From positions 2,973,827 to 3,031,635 of the forward strand of contig NC_090618.1 of NCBI RefSeq assembly GCF_004359215.1: a DNA stretch of 57,809 nt, in the 5' to 3' direction. This DNA comes from Bremia lactucae (Eukaryota; Oomycota; Peronosporomycetes; Peronosporales; Peronosporaceae). Both the position numbers and the translations under genes were made by a program. Positions within the stretch are counted from its first letter, which is position 1. Every line of letters starts with the position of its first letter. Shown in pieces: positions 30,351 to 44,054 of the stretch. Under the pieces are notes generated by a model that saw only the letters and a list, made by a program, of their open reading frames with translations, was not told the DNA's origin and made no database searches.

Positions 30351-30946
30351 ATTTGTATTAAGCCTTCGAGTGTGCGTGCGAGTAAATAGAATAGATTTTA
30401 CACAAATGCTGGACCTTGACATTTATATAAATTCAATCGCATCGAACAGTGACTCGATAAGACTAGTAAGTTCTACAAGTTTCTACACTAAAAGACTGTG
30501 ACTCGTAACATCCATAATCGTCACAGAATTTTTTTAGTCAACTTGTTCTTCTAAAAAGCAAATAATAGGTCTGCTGCAGCAATTGACAAGCCGCGTTTTG
30601 ATGCATGTTATATCACCAAAATAGCGATGCTGATGAAAGCGGTCACTTTGGAGCTGCTTTAACGACTGAGCCATTGCTCAACCAATCTTTTGTCAAGGTA
30701 ATTACAAAGCGGTTTAGTCGATGGATAATCTTAGACAATGCACTGGATGACTAAACCTCCTTCAACAGAACATTTCGTACTTGGTGAATATCTGCACAAC
30801 TTCAGCACCAACGACATTACATCGATTAGACAAATATGAATTTTATTTGACTGAATTGTATAGTTGTGACATGATCTCGTGCTAATGCCATGCAATGTTC
30901 TTACCGACGTTTGTACGAGAAATATTAAACATTAAGGCCACACATT
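30351..30946. other. Convergent 3' intergenic region
   Basis: 596 bp between the stop codons of two convergent genes (tyrosinase-like, plus; rabconnectin-like, minus). AT-rich, with no open frame or repeat I can support. Confidence 0.5.
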
Positions 30947-33900
30947 TTATCGCAAATCGTTTAATTCTGACTTCCCTGCCATGGTTGAGCACATAAGCTG
31001 GAACGACAGAGAGATTTTCAAGCGCAATAATCCGCTTGATGTGTCTTGGAGCGGCAGCCAACAGTCCATCGGATTACCGGGAGTTAATTGATCCAAAGAA
31101 ATCTAAAACGAAAAAACACACAAAGTTATATTCTTTCATTTCACGCATTGCAAACTGCTGCATGTAATTTACCGTTGCTCTTCCCATAAACTGATGGCTT
31201 AACACTTTATTTTTCTGATACACAGTGCACTGCAGCACCGACGGTGGACCTTTATAAACAGACGAAAGTAGTTTGTCTAAAGCATCCACTGCATCGCGAT
31301 TCAAGTCATTGATGTCGGCATTCCAAATTTGAGACGCTATAAGACTACTATGCGCATTTATTTCGCGTGCAATTCCTTCGCGATTTGAATATTGCACGTC
31401 TCTCCTCGAACCGCATGTATGTTTATTGTGAGTAGGAATAGCAAAGCGAAACACAAATCTATTCTTCGGGGATTCCCAGTGCGGATTCACACCTCCTTCA
31501 CCGACAGAGCTACGATATGTTTGCAAACTCCACTCTTCCGCTGTTTCACGACATTTATCTTTAGCATGACACAGCTCCACGAACACATACGCATCGCTCC
31601 AATGTTGTAACCAGTGACACGCAATTAAATCTTTGGCTTCTACCAACTCCACAGTCACGGCCCCAACAAATCGATGCGGTAAACCTGCAACTTTAAACAT
31701 TGCATTTCGCTGGCTACGCGAATAGATTGCAACCAGAAATGGAATACGTGGCTCCTCTTTTTCTGCAAGACCCCGTTGGATATGCTGGTGAAGTGTACGA
31801 TACGAATGCAGACCATCAATTCGATATTGCGTTATAGCCGTCACAAGCCATCCCTCACCACCTGTTGCTTTCCACATCGCCACAAGATCAGGATCTTCAA
31901 AAACAGAGGCGACGATTGCATCGCAAGTTTCTGAGCAGATTGGGCTTAAGCGGTCCCACCCAAGTTCCACGTGCAGTGAAGATTGATTATCGTGCATGAA
32001 CCGACGGACATTCCATTCAGCCTCGACTTCCCACGGATCCACAAACATCAGCGATTGCAAATAAAAAGCCTCAGACAGTAGCTTTGTGAAAGAATCCGGT
32101 ATGAATGATTCACTTCCATTTGCACTCGAAAAACGTGATCGCATCATAAGATGTCTACCGGATGTCGAGGCTTCGTGTGAGTGTGCGCGCGGTCGATCCA
32201 GCGCAAAAGTTGGAGCGATTTCACCGCGATGCGCCACCAGTAATCGCAATTTACGCTGCTTGCAACAGCGACTAAGAAACGCGTGAATTTGAGCAATTGT
32301 GTGGGCTTCGCTAAAATCACTTCGAAAAATTTCGAGGCGGGCGAACCAACTAAACACATCTCGAAGCACCAAGCTTTTAACATACACCCGAGGATCGATG
32401 CGGAAGCGCCGCACGGAAGTTCTTACCCCTACTTTTGGATTTTGCATTAGAAGCAGCACATAGTCATCACTTGCTTGGGTTAGCATATTGTGTAGCTCCA
32501 TACTCATTCCGATGTTCTGAAGAAAAGCCTGCAAACCTTCAAAATTATCCATCCCCATCATCATATCAAAACGTATTGAGGCGGAAGGATTGACGGTTTT
32601 TCCTTTTAATTCTTCCTTAGACTCGGCAGTATTATAATCATCAGTTGTGCTTGTTTCGAATGCCACATCGTTCGAATTATCTGCGGCAGCAACTTCTTCA
32701 GTCGCTGCACCATCTAAGCCGTAGAGTCCACAGAGACACGGTACTTCATTTACAGAGTAGTCAAACTCGCATCGCAAGTGCGACTCGATTAATGCGTACC
32801 ACCGTTTCAGACCTTCCAAGGGACCCTCGCCCATCACTTTCCACAATTTTTGAGGTGTAAAGAGTGAACTTGCAATGTCTGCCTCGTTACGTTTCGCATT
32901 GTTCAGGCTATCCAAATTTTCGTAGGTGCTAAGGTACTGCGTCGCACGTGCATGCAGTGTACGAAGCACTGACACCATGAGGATTAAGGTGTACATTTTG
33001 CGAATATTGTGCTGATTTTGACTCTCGGCATTCTCAAAGCCTCCCCACAACAAAAGTGAAATATTGTCGTCGCTTGCTGGACGGGAGGCAACAGCACCCA
33101 GAAAAGTGTAGCCCAAACTTCCTTCCAGTATTCGGGTTTTGCGAATTTCGCTTGTGTCAACACTCGGTCTTCGCAATAAGTTCCGAAGCAATCCCAAATT
33201 TGTTTGAAATGCAAACAAGCTTATAAGAGGACTCGACGCGCCATTGAGCGCTTCCTTGACCGTGTTATGGGCGTAAAATGGCAGCGTGACCGCTTGGCGT
33301 ACAATATCAGATCGTTGTCGCGCCCATCCCAGAAAAATGATACCTGTACGAACTGCAACGCCAATATGGGCAACCACTCGTGGCTGAATGCTTATCTGAC
33401 GCTGAGCGTCAAGATTTAAAACAAAGCACAGCTGAATGGTAAGGCCTTCCCAATCACGATAAACTTCCTCAGCAATAATACAAGATGCAAAGGTAGAGCA
33501 TGAGTGAAGCATCGACAACGATACATACTCGATCCACTTTCGCAACGTTGACACTCTTTCAAGCTCAGACAATAAGAAGCACACTTCGACAATATGAAGG
33601 TACGCGTGCGGATGCAACACTGCGAGTGCAGCTTCGAGAACATATTTGCGATCCACTTGAAATTGCTCGCAGAGCGGAGTGCACAACTCATTCAGGAACT
33701 TATTATGAAGCTTGAGTCGATGGCACTGTAATTGCTCGGATTGTGCAGAGACCGTCTCATCGTATGCGCACGAATCAAACCCATCACCATGTCGAAAACA
33801 GACGTCCAACTCTGCGCGAAAATGACTTATCATTTCGCGTGCAACTCGAATTCCAATCATCTTTCCTACAAATGCGGACGACGCCCACCGCCGGCACTCG

Positions 33901-36900
33901 ATATCAGCGATCTGAGCTACTAGCCACGGTACTGTCTCAGTTGGCATTTTCGATCGCACATTTTTATACCACGAAAAGGAGTTCGCACGGTCGCGCGGAA
34001 GCTTTTTCGGCATCTGCGAATTATTTAGCGCTATATTCAAGTCGCCAAAACAGCTATTTCGTCTTTGTAGCGCATTCCTAGTACCTTGCCGAGGCGATTT
34101 ACGCGCACTTGGTGAGATCGTACACTCCAGCTTATTTCCCTGCCTCCAGCTTTTGACTGACGATGCGAAACGAGGCGACGTGGAAACATTTGCTGCGAAA
34201 CATCTCGTTTCTTTAATAGACCGATCGGTCTTTAGATCACCAGCTTCAACTGTTGAAATTTCGAAACGCGCATGGACATTGACTAAGTGTCGCGCTTGAA
34301 GCATTTCGACAAGAGCTGTATCACTTAATCCGTTTCGCTTGCACACGTAGGCAGCGAATGAGAATGCGTGCTCAATATCGGCCATTGAAACGAGCTGAAG
34401 ACGCTTTTTTGTCAAGGTGGCTGACTCTGAATCATTTAAAAACTGTTTCGCATGGATCTTCTCTTTTGCCCACGTCAGAAGCGAAGAATTAATGTTAGAG
34501 TAAAGATACTGAGAGTATATCGCGAGCGACGTAAGATTCACGTAGAAGTGCGTGGCTTGGAGCACACTCGAAAGAAGGTCGTTCTGCGATAAAGCTGTTA
34601 CTTTGTTACCTACGAATACATCCACATCTTGATTACGTGGGAGTAGTACAGTCCACGCTTGTTCAAAGTCCTCAAGCCACCAAAGCGCACAGCTTTCCAA
34701 CCAGATGTCATGCTTTTGGCGAAAAATCGGAATGATATCTTGCTTTAGTAGCTGCTTAGTAATGTTACCTGCCGGAGTAATTGTAGCCTGACTTGTTGTA
34801 AAATCATGTTTTAATTTGTCCCCTGCTTGGTATTCCGCAAGCCTTGCGATTATCAAAGCCAAGCCTGGATCTTCAAGACGCACTGCAATTACTCGAATTG
34901 CGTCTTGAATACGCGGAGGCTCACACAAAAGAAAAAAAGCTGCCGCAACGTCGTACCGTTTCTTGCTAAGTAAAGAATAGGCATTCCGAATTGCAGCATT
35001 GCTCCAGCGATTTTCTGAGAAATCATTAACCAAAAAAGAAGCTAGTGTCTAAATCATGTACAGCATGAAAACAAATCTTGCTAAGATTGAGATTAATGGA
35101 GTGTCGCAAAGCCAAATTTACCTTGTTTGACTCGGACTGCGTCATATTTGCCAACGCGCTTAGCATCTTTTTTTTTCCCAACGCAACATACAGTAGACAA
35201 ACGTCCATCGCGTTTTTAGTCCGAGCATAAGAACTCTTTGCGAACCTACAAGCATCAGCAATACACCACAACCATAAGCATTTCATTAATTCTTACGAAT
35301 AAGGATGGTTTCCTAGCTCCAACCTATCCACTATCCGATGAAGATTTTTAACATCTTTTATCCAAAGTCCCAACCAAAGCGGACGAAAATCGTCCCATTG
35401 CATTTGAGGCTGAGTACAGTGTTCCCATAAAAACTGCTGCGAATCTGAATGCAAAGCCCACAAAATTCCTGACGAAGGGATATTCTCCAAACTTGGTGGC
35501 AAAGGCCCGCTGTCGCACTCGCTGTACAAGCTTAAATTGTTGACTTCGTCCTCACACTCTCCATTTTGCGGATTGCTTATATTCAACTTATCGCCGCATC
35601 CAGGGTGTGCAAGTACAACACTCGTTAGAGATTTAATAAATACATACATCGAAAAAAAACGCTTGGCTCCAAGATCTGCAGCTGAGGCATCTAAATCAAA
35701 TCCAAGTGATTGAATCGCGTTCACAAAATGTAATAGAGCCTTCATCTCCAAAACGTTTTCTTCGCTGAACGATACAAACATAATTGATGCGTTTTCCCGT
35801 ATAGAACAAAACTTATCATCTAGTATAGATTCAACTGCAGCCAATATCATTGCTGCTTCACCTTTTGCAAGAGTACGGTGATCAGCTACGTCGGAGTAGC
35901 ACTCATTTTCTCCGTAATCATAGATCCTTTGATTGTCTTTGCTTATGGAAGCAGCAAATAAATTTTCAGCCCTATCAATTTGATCGCTTCGGTGGATTGA
36001 TGTCGAATACCGACCAATCGACTCCAACTTACGAGCATGTTCGCTATTTTCTTTATGAGCTCTTCTATTTAAGCGCACCGGTCCAGTATACAAAAGAACA
36101 CCATGCAAAGCACTAGCTTGAGCTGAGGGCTCGTGTTCCAGAACCTTAGCAAGAAGCTTTAACATCTGAGTAGCATCGTTAAAAGCTCTAGAAAACTCGT
36201 AAGCTTCTCGGTCTCCCGCAAGGTACGTATCTTTTTCTCCAACACGCGCGTGCATACCAAACATTGTTGTTAACAGTACATACGGATGCCACACAGGAAG
36301 TTTCTGGGGTGTTTCGGTTGCTTTCCAATCCATAGAGCGCTGCAAAAGACTTCCTGGTTCATCCCACTTGCCAATCACCACCGGCATTTCGTTAGATATC
36401 GATTGAAGTGACAGGCGGTCCGTTCCTCGCTTACTTATATGTCCGCCACAAATCAACAAAGCGGATGAGTCTCGTGTACAATCAAATAGAGGCAGAAGAG
36501 TCTTAATATCATCTCCAATCTGACCATACCGATGCAGAGTCGTATCGTACTGGTAAATAACGATAGTAGATTCATATCGCACTGCAAGCGCGTCGATTTT
36601 AAATTCAACATGGGCATTACACCAAGTGAAACCTATAATGTTTCCTCGGCCATTAGATGGAATTGATTCTTCTGGGCGTAACATACCGAGCCCAGACTCT
36701 GCTTCAAATATTTGGAGCTCCCCAGGACGATCAGCATAAAGAACAGCCAGGCGATTGGGATCATCTACTTCTATGTGACATATTCTTCTAAAAGCTGCGT
36801 TATCTTTTCGCCGAAAATACGATTTTTGGTCATTCCAAACGTAGCCACGGCGGTAGAACGAGCTGGTTGACTCACAGACTTGATTAATACTCGTCGGTGT

Positions 36901-39456
36901 ATTTGTATATCTGATTAGGCTTGTACTCATCACTGTGAAATGCATTGTGCTTTCAACAATCTGACAGCGCCAGTGTTCTATATTCCCTACAGCATCCCCA
37001 ATAAAAAGCAGTGAATTAAGACTTTCATGGCCATCAGCTCGTTTGCTTGAAAATGCTCGCTGTCGGTAGTCTCTTTCGCCAGCGATGGTGGTAATATTAT
37101 CCCTTGTCTGAAATGCAGCACCTTGAATTTGAACTGGTAAGAGCACAAAGGAATGTATTGAGCGGTCACGGACACCTTTCCACACCCTTAGCTTACCAGG
37201 TACGGATTCAATGCCAAAAATCAGTACCGAGTCAGGCACATACTCGCCATCGACAGCATAAGTTGGGCACACGCACAGTAACGACAATGTGAGCGCTACC
37301 TTGACATGTGTTAGCTGTCTCCAGCCGCCATATATCGACACTGCTCCTGCATGTATCACATGGTCCTCGCTGCTAAAACTGGTTTTCTTCAGTGATGACA
37401 AAAAAGATTGACAGATTTCCGATTCAGACTCCTTAATTGAATGTGTCTCTGCATTTCCACCTCTTCTATCATCTACAGTTCGCTCCGTTGTGTTATGTTC
37501 CTTTTGCATGCTGAATGCCCGAAACCGCATAAGCAGATACTCCTTCGACGAAAAAATATTGTCGATCAAAATTAACACATCCGTTACTTTTTTGCCCACG
37601 ACGCTATTGTTGTTAATTCCAACGAGTTGATCGCCCTCGAGAATTTCACGGAGGTGTCGGTCTCTAGAGTGATTCTTTAAAACATAAAGCTTTCCTGATT
37701 TCTCTTCAAAATCAATTTCAAGTTCATTACTTGCCAAGTTTTCACATTTAATCTCGTACTCAAACCCCGATTCCCCTGTCGTATAGTCGTAAAATGTCCA
37801 CGGAGACAAACTCGGAGATCGCGTTCGTATGTGCTGCTTTTTAGGCAAAGAAACTTTCGGAGAGTTTACAACAGCAATGTCAGCCCTTGCCGACCTTCCG
37901 TAGACACCAATTTCTCCAGATTCGAAAGCAACAAGAAGCACCGGTGTGGCGTCGAAATGTAGCGTGGGTACCCACTGAATACACAAGACGTCGCCACTCG
38001 TTTCCTCGCACGGCAAAACACCCGACGGAATTAATCTCTGTTCAGCTGAAAAAGCCGAGAATGATATCCAGTAGACAAGAATTTCATTTCGCCATGAGCC
38101 GTCAAGCTCGGACGCATACGAATCAACGCTAGCTATTAGTGGTAGCGATGGGTGTGCCGACAATGCCGTAATGTTACCAATATGACTTCGGTACCATGAT
38201 TTTTTCAATATCCGCGACGGTCGATCTTCTTTGCCCACTGCGACATGGAACGACAGCATAATATAGTCTGCCCGCTGGAGCACTATCTCCAATTTAGACG
38301 GCATGTCAAAATTATTTTGCGAGAAATAGGCCATAACCATTGCCTCCCCCAGCTTCACATCCTGCTTTCGCTCGACGTCTTCGCCGTTTACTTGAATGCT
38401 CAGAGCTGTCTCCTCCACTGCCGATTTGGACGTGGAAATCCCCTCAAGTCTCCAAAGCCTTAAGATACCATGCCGATCTACCCCAGAAATCCAATCTGCT
38501 TGACTCTTATGCGCGTCTTCAACCACGTGAAAGTGCTCATCGCTAATATTTTTGTTTTTCGATTGTACCCACCGTACGTTGTCAAGTGGATTTGTCGGTT
38601 CAAACACAAGCATCGACTCGAATCCGTGCTTTCTCTCAGTCCAGATTCTGACCAACTTTGTTGCGGTGCAGGTCAACAAAATCCTCGCTGGTTCGAACCA
38701 CTGAGCCTTCCTAGTTCCATCCGTCTCCAATTTTGAGCGCCACTGCATGGTGGAAGGTTTCCATGAGAAATACGTTACTGGATCGGAATGAATCAAACTT
38801 TCAACTTTATAAAGCGTTTGACGCTGATCAGGATCTCCCAATCTTCGCTTCATTCTCCAAATTTTAACCTTCTGCATCGATAATGTGGCAAATACGAAGG
38901 CACTTGGCGAGAATTTAGCAAGATCACCTCCTTCTGTATCTGTTTTCCATATAACAGGAGCATCATCCATTCCCATGCTTGATCCACGCACATCCAGCTT
39001 GCCAATGCCAACGTGTGGCCCACAATAAAGCAGCTCATCGGCATTGCGAGAAAACGCAAGCTCGCGGATGATAGCGTTCGGCTCATCAAAACGAAATGAA
39101 CAGATGGCTACGAAATGCACGTGGCCGCGCGCCTGTGGGTCCCGCTGCGGTGCGTGGACGAGGATCTGAGCTAACGAAAGCGACGCCAACCGGCCGTGGA
39201 AGGCACTCCAACGCACAAAGGCTATTGGAGAATGGTGGCCCGATGGCGCCAAATGGGAAATCAAAATAAAGTCATCACTATCGTACAGAAAAATCTCCGT
39301 CTGCATTGGCACGGCCAGCACGTTGCGGCCGTCGATGCGTGTCCAGCTCCATGCCCGCACTCTCATCGTCCTGATCTTCAACAAGAATTTTTGAGCTGCG
39401 GACACTAAATCACAAATTTTGCGATTTGAGCATGACGCTGGGAGTTTTGTTTTCAC
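30947..39456 (-). CDS. Rav1/rabconnectin-3 (DMXL)-like V-ATPase regulator with C2 domain
   Basis: Four exons: 39456-35297, 35245-35122, 35048-31173, 31102-30947; 2771 residues. Introns are 35296-35246, 35121-35049 and 31172-31103, all GT-AG and phase-consistent. The N-terminal half has WD40-type repeats (for example HGILRLWRLEG). The Rav1p C domain follows: LWALHSDSQQFLWEH, WLGLWIKDVKNLHRIVDRL, then across two introns ALGKKKMLSAL and FLVNDFSENRWSNAAIRNAY, AAAFFLL and LALIIARL. In yeast and animals such proteins promote assembly of the V-ATPase on endosomal and Golgi membranes. About residues 563-655 resemble a PDZ fold (GKLYVL, LEGDQLVGINN). The last 220 residues form a C2-like domain (VTVELVEAKDL ... 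FMGRATISLDQLTPG, DCWLPL, GLLRLKISLSF), completed only by the last exon. The start could also be the methionine near 39366. Confidence 0.8.
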
Positions 39457-39953
39457 GACCGCCGCATTCCAAAAAAAGTGTTAGAAAACATGTCTGAACC
39501 GCACTTGTCATATGTACACTGCCCATGAAAAGTACAGTGGTCCCATTTATAAGGGGTGTTGATATATTTTCGAAATTATAGTAATCTACTGATGCTTACA
39601 GTGCACGTTGCGTTTCACTTTTCAAAATGGGCACTTTTGGCAGACGGGATGGGTGATGATTATAGGGAACAACTAACAAATTTATTGAGTGAGCTCAATA
39701 AATCAGGCGGTAGGATCCCACTTTTCAGAGAATAGCAGGGCCGGATACGAGAGGGCATCAATGGCAGAGCCGAAGAGCTATCTTAGCACAGGAGCAATTG
39801 CGCACAATAGTGGCTTTTCTGTCAAAGTACTCAAAATAGCAGCCCAATTGTTTCGTCCGCCTAAAAGTCAACGACAGGGCGACTGTTTTCGGTAAAGGCA
39901 ATTAGTCCCACCCAGTGCGGAAAGCGGCACGAAAGGAAAACGTTACTTATAAC
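39457..39953. promoter_or_regulatory. Divergent intergenic region
   Basis: 497 bp between the starts of the rabconnectin-like gene (minus) and the PP2C fusion gene (plus), so it should hold both promoters. I see no clear conserved box; a weak palindrome-like cluster lies around 39510-39560. Confidence 0.35.
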
Positions 39954-42900
39954 ATGGGGAACTGCTGCTCTACTGAGGCTTCTGCTGTAGTAGCACGGCG
40001 TTCCGGTGCCAACAAAGAAGAAGTGCAGGCCATGCCTTACACTAATCTCCCTCCGCTGCGCAAACATACGGACACAGAGGACACGGAGAGTCACATCAAG
40101 GAAAAAGAGCCGTTATCAGCTCTCTCCCCGTCGTCATCCGAAGGACCTGAGGACGACTTTATTCCGGCCCACATACCCAGCAATAAGCACGTGGAGGACA
40201 CGCATCATGTCAAGATTGGGGATTATAATCTGCGCTACTCGTATTTCTCAAAACGTGGCTATTATCCTGAAGGTAGTGCAGTCATTTGATGACAGACAGC
40301 ATGAACAGGTAGAATTTAACATATGTACGTGTCTTAGCAAGAAAAAAAGCCAACCAAGACAGTTACTACTGCGAAACGCACTTCGCTGGGGACGACCAGA
40401 AGGCGTTTTTCGCTGTCTTTGATGGCCACGGACAGTATGGTGACATTTGCTCCCAGTTTGCAGCTGCGCAATTGCCCGAAAATATTATCAAGAATCTGGA
40501 TCAGAATGTTGGCATTTTACCGGCCCTTACCCATGCCCACGTGCTGACAAACCAAGTCATGCATGAGGCGAGTTTTGACGATTCTATGAGTGGCACCACA
40601 TCCATCTCGGTGCTTTTTAGTGGCAACGAGATTCACGTGTCGAATGTTGGCGACTCTAGGGCTATTATTGCACAAGAAAACTTGAAGGCATCGACACGGG
40701 AAGGCGAAGGTAAGCTTGTGGCCAAGCCATTGTCTATTGATCAGACGCCCTTCCGCAAGGTACTATTTTTAAAACGTCGTTTCATTTGTTTCCACGTTTT
40801 GCCATATAAAACTGACCGTAATTCGAATAATCACTCATAGGACGAACGAGTGCGTGTGAAAAAATGTGGAGCTCGAGTCTTGACAGTGGACCAAGTAGAA
40901 GGCATCGAACCTCTTCACGAAAATTGGGGTTTATCACTTGGTGACGAGATTGATGAAAATGGAGATCCTCCGCGTATATGGCACCCTCATGGCCAATATC
41001 CAGTAAGCTAGATTCATGTTATCGGTGTCTTTAATATCCCGATTCATTGTGGCCATGCTTTTGTAGGGTACTGCGTTTACGCGCAGCATTGGAGATTTGG
41101 TGTCGGAAGAGCTTGGTGTTACGGCTGAGCCAGAAATTTTGTGCAAGGGCTTAAATCCTCACGATAAATTTATCATTATTGCGAGTGATGGCGTGTTTGA
41201 GTTTCTTACAAGCCAGAATGCCGTGGATATTGTGAGTCAGTTTGATAACCCTTCCGAGGCATGTCATGCTCTTGTCGATGAGGCGTACAACCGGTGGCTT
41301 CAATTTGAAGTACGTACTGATGACATTACGGCGATCTGCATATACCTTGACGGTGTCACCCCAGCAAAAGAGCGCGATGGTCCGCGTGGAAGTATTTACG
41401 TTGGTGGAGAAGTTTTGGATTTACAATCGATGCAGAGACCGGTGCGAGGCACAACAAAAAACCATGCTCGCAGAAATACGATTGTCGGAACGGATGCAAT
41501 TCGTTTGTCGCTTGCAGAGGCCTTTATGGATGATAAAGATGAGCCGGGCCTTCTGAATCTGGAAGAGAATGAGGGGAAGACTGACAAGGAGGAGGAATGG
41601 ATTCGAAAAGCTGTTCAAGGCAGCTTTTTGTTTAATCATTTAAGTGAGAAGAAGGTATGATGTCAATTATTGACGGCTGCAAAAGTAAAGTTTTATCGGA
41701 ATTAATATTTCTTTCTAGATTCGGGAGATTATATCTGTGCTGAAGAAGCTCGAGTTTAATGCAGGTGAATTTGTGATGCGCCAAGGGGTTCCGGGTAACA
41801 CGTTTTACTTGGTAAGACTTCAAAAATTGTTGGAATTCTCACTTTGGCGGGATAAAGCTGATTTGAATTTTTGTGGCAAAAGGTGGAGTCTGGTGAATTT
41901 GAGGCTCGTCATGCTACGATCGAGTGTGCTGATCTCTCCCAAAAGCGCAACGTTTTGTTTGAAGCTTGCGGAGAGGTCGTGCAGGTGTACAAGCCTACGA
42001 AAGAGTATCACCCAACTTTTGGCGAGCTGGCGCTTATCTATCCGAAGCCATGCGCTAACTCTGTCGTCACGACGAAAACTGGCACGCTTTGGGCACTCGA
42101 TAGAATTGCCTTTCGCGCAATTTTAATGCGTGGACGACCTTTGCGTGACGTTGTTCGACGCTTGCGCCAGATCAGCTTACTGCGTCCGCTGACCGTAGCT
42201 CAGACTAATTTGATGGCTGAAGAGATGCACTCTAAAGTCTTTGAACCAAATCAAGTTGTTTTGCACGAAGGAATGACCGAACCAGGTTTCTTTTTGATAA
42301 CTAGCGGTTGCATCGAGTCTACCTCGAAAATGGACAACGTTGCACCGTTGGAGCTGAAAACATTCGACTATTTTTGCGAGATTTCGCTTGTCAGGAGACG
42401 ATCGATCAGGTATATGCACTGTAGCACTTTTGATGAGATTGTGGTTTTCTTATATATATGTTTTATCACCACCTGTTAGCCAGCGCTCTATTCGGGCCAC
42501 GGTGCGCACGGAATGCCTCTTCATAAAAAAGGATGCTTTTGAGTTGGCTGTCGGCAAGTTGACGTCAATTATGGAAAAAGACAAATTTCGTCGCGCGCGT
42601 AAAACGCGGATTTTGGACTCAAAAAAGGATGCAACGGTAAATACTCTTCAGATTCTTAACTCATTGTACAGTGACTTACAGTAATTTAATCGGCAGACGA
42701 GCACATTCGTTCGGTTTGATGACGAAGCAAATTCTGAGTTACCTACGTCCATCAATGAATTGGAGGTAGTCGGAAGCGTCATGTCGGACCTCACAAACAC
42801 GGTTCGCCTGGTTGAAATTAAGGGTTCGTCCCCTTCAGTCTACATGACTTTGCGATCGGTAAACAAGCAAGCGATCGTTGACGCTGGAATGCAGACGCAT

Positions 42901-43978
42901 GTCAGTGGTGAACGTGACATTTACGTGTCTTTGTACGAGAAGAACGCCCTCGTTCCGCAGCTCTTTGGAATGAATTCGAATGATTCGGATATTCACATGT
43001 TGTACGAGACGCAGATTGTTGGCACTTTTGAAAGCTTTTTAGACGGCGAACCGCAAGGAGAGTCGTTTGTGCGCTACTACGCCGCCCAAGTCGTCATGGC
43101 TCTCGAGTTCATGCATGCAGTAAGCTGCCTTGCATCTTTTATCCGGCTGTATGGATTTAATATTGATTTGTTCTTTAGGAGGGCATTGTTTCACGAATGC
43201 TTGACCCGACAAATTTGATGATCGACCGCAACGGTAACCTTCGCGTGATTAATCTTAGGTGAGATCTAGACTTTGAATTGCCTTAATTTTTCAGACTAAT
43301 CGGTTTATTGGTATTGCGTGAATCAGGCTGTCAAAGTACGTTGGTCGTGGCCGAACCTATACAGTCTGTGGTACCCCTGAATATCTTGCACCAGAGCAAA
43401 TTACTGGCGAAGGTAATTCACCTACAATGCTTGCTACAGAAACTTGCGTCTGATTCAAGTTTTTATTTTGAGTAGGGCACAATATTTGTGCGGATTACTG
43501 GGCGCTTGGCGTGCTCATGTACGAAATGCTCACCGGTGCAACACCATTCGCTCGTGCAAACGAGAATGATCTCGAGATCTTGAATGACATTGCGTCGTTC
43601 CAACCGGAGCAGCTATTGTGGCCTCAAACTGCAAGTGCTGAGCTGAAAGACATTATCAGCAATTTGTTGAGCCCAAATCCTGCCAAGCGACTTGGATATT
43701 CTAAAGGTCACACCACCGCATGCGAGGTGATAATGAAACATTCGTTCTTTGCTGGCACGTCATGGGAAGCTACAAAGATGGGCTCATTTTCTGTACGTTA
43801 CAATAATTTATCGTCTTGCAAGCGCACTAGAAACATTGCTTATCAAATAATATTGCAGGCACCACTTGAAGCGGATGCTGCGTCCGAGTTTAAGCAGATT
43901 GCAGCAAGTGGAAGCCATGACGACCTGGTCATCGGCAGCGTCTACAAGGGCGATTCCGACTGGCTAGTCGATTTCTAA
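39954..43978 (+). CDS. PP2C phosphatase / cNMP-binding / degenerate kinase fusion
   Basis: Twelve exons: 39954-40272, 40338-40759, 40841-41002, 41067-41654, 41719-41811, 41883-42409, 42480-42636, 42697-43119, 43179-43258, 43327-43412, 43476-43792, 43859-43978; 1097 residues. It starts MGNCC, fitting N-myristoylation plus palmitoylation at a membrane. PP2C: D135-G-H-G, the GDSRA motif, SDGVFEF (D342) and TDDI (D386/D387) are all kept, so the phosphatase should be active. Two cyclic-nucleotide-binding folds follow (about 500-750); the first (FGELALIYPKPCANSV) lacks the phosphate-binding Arg, the second keeps a Glu and Arg (RSIRATV). The AGC-type kinase has CGTPEYLAPEQ and DYWALGVLMYEML but lacks the catalytic residues: HRD is S902-R-M and DFG is N922-L-R. 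The same domain order is known from a plant PP2C/cNMP/kinase protein. The acceptor at 42479 is the least certain junction. Confidence 0.85.
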
Positions 43979-44054
43979 GCTTGCATATTTTGCCGATTTT
44001 GAATAGCTCTTCGCTTGTGCAAAGTTGCAAAACAATGGCCATGTGTTTTTATGA

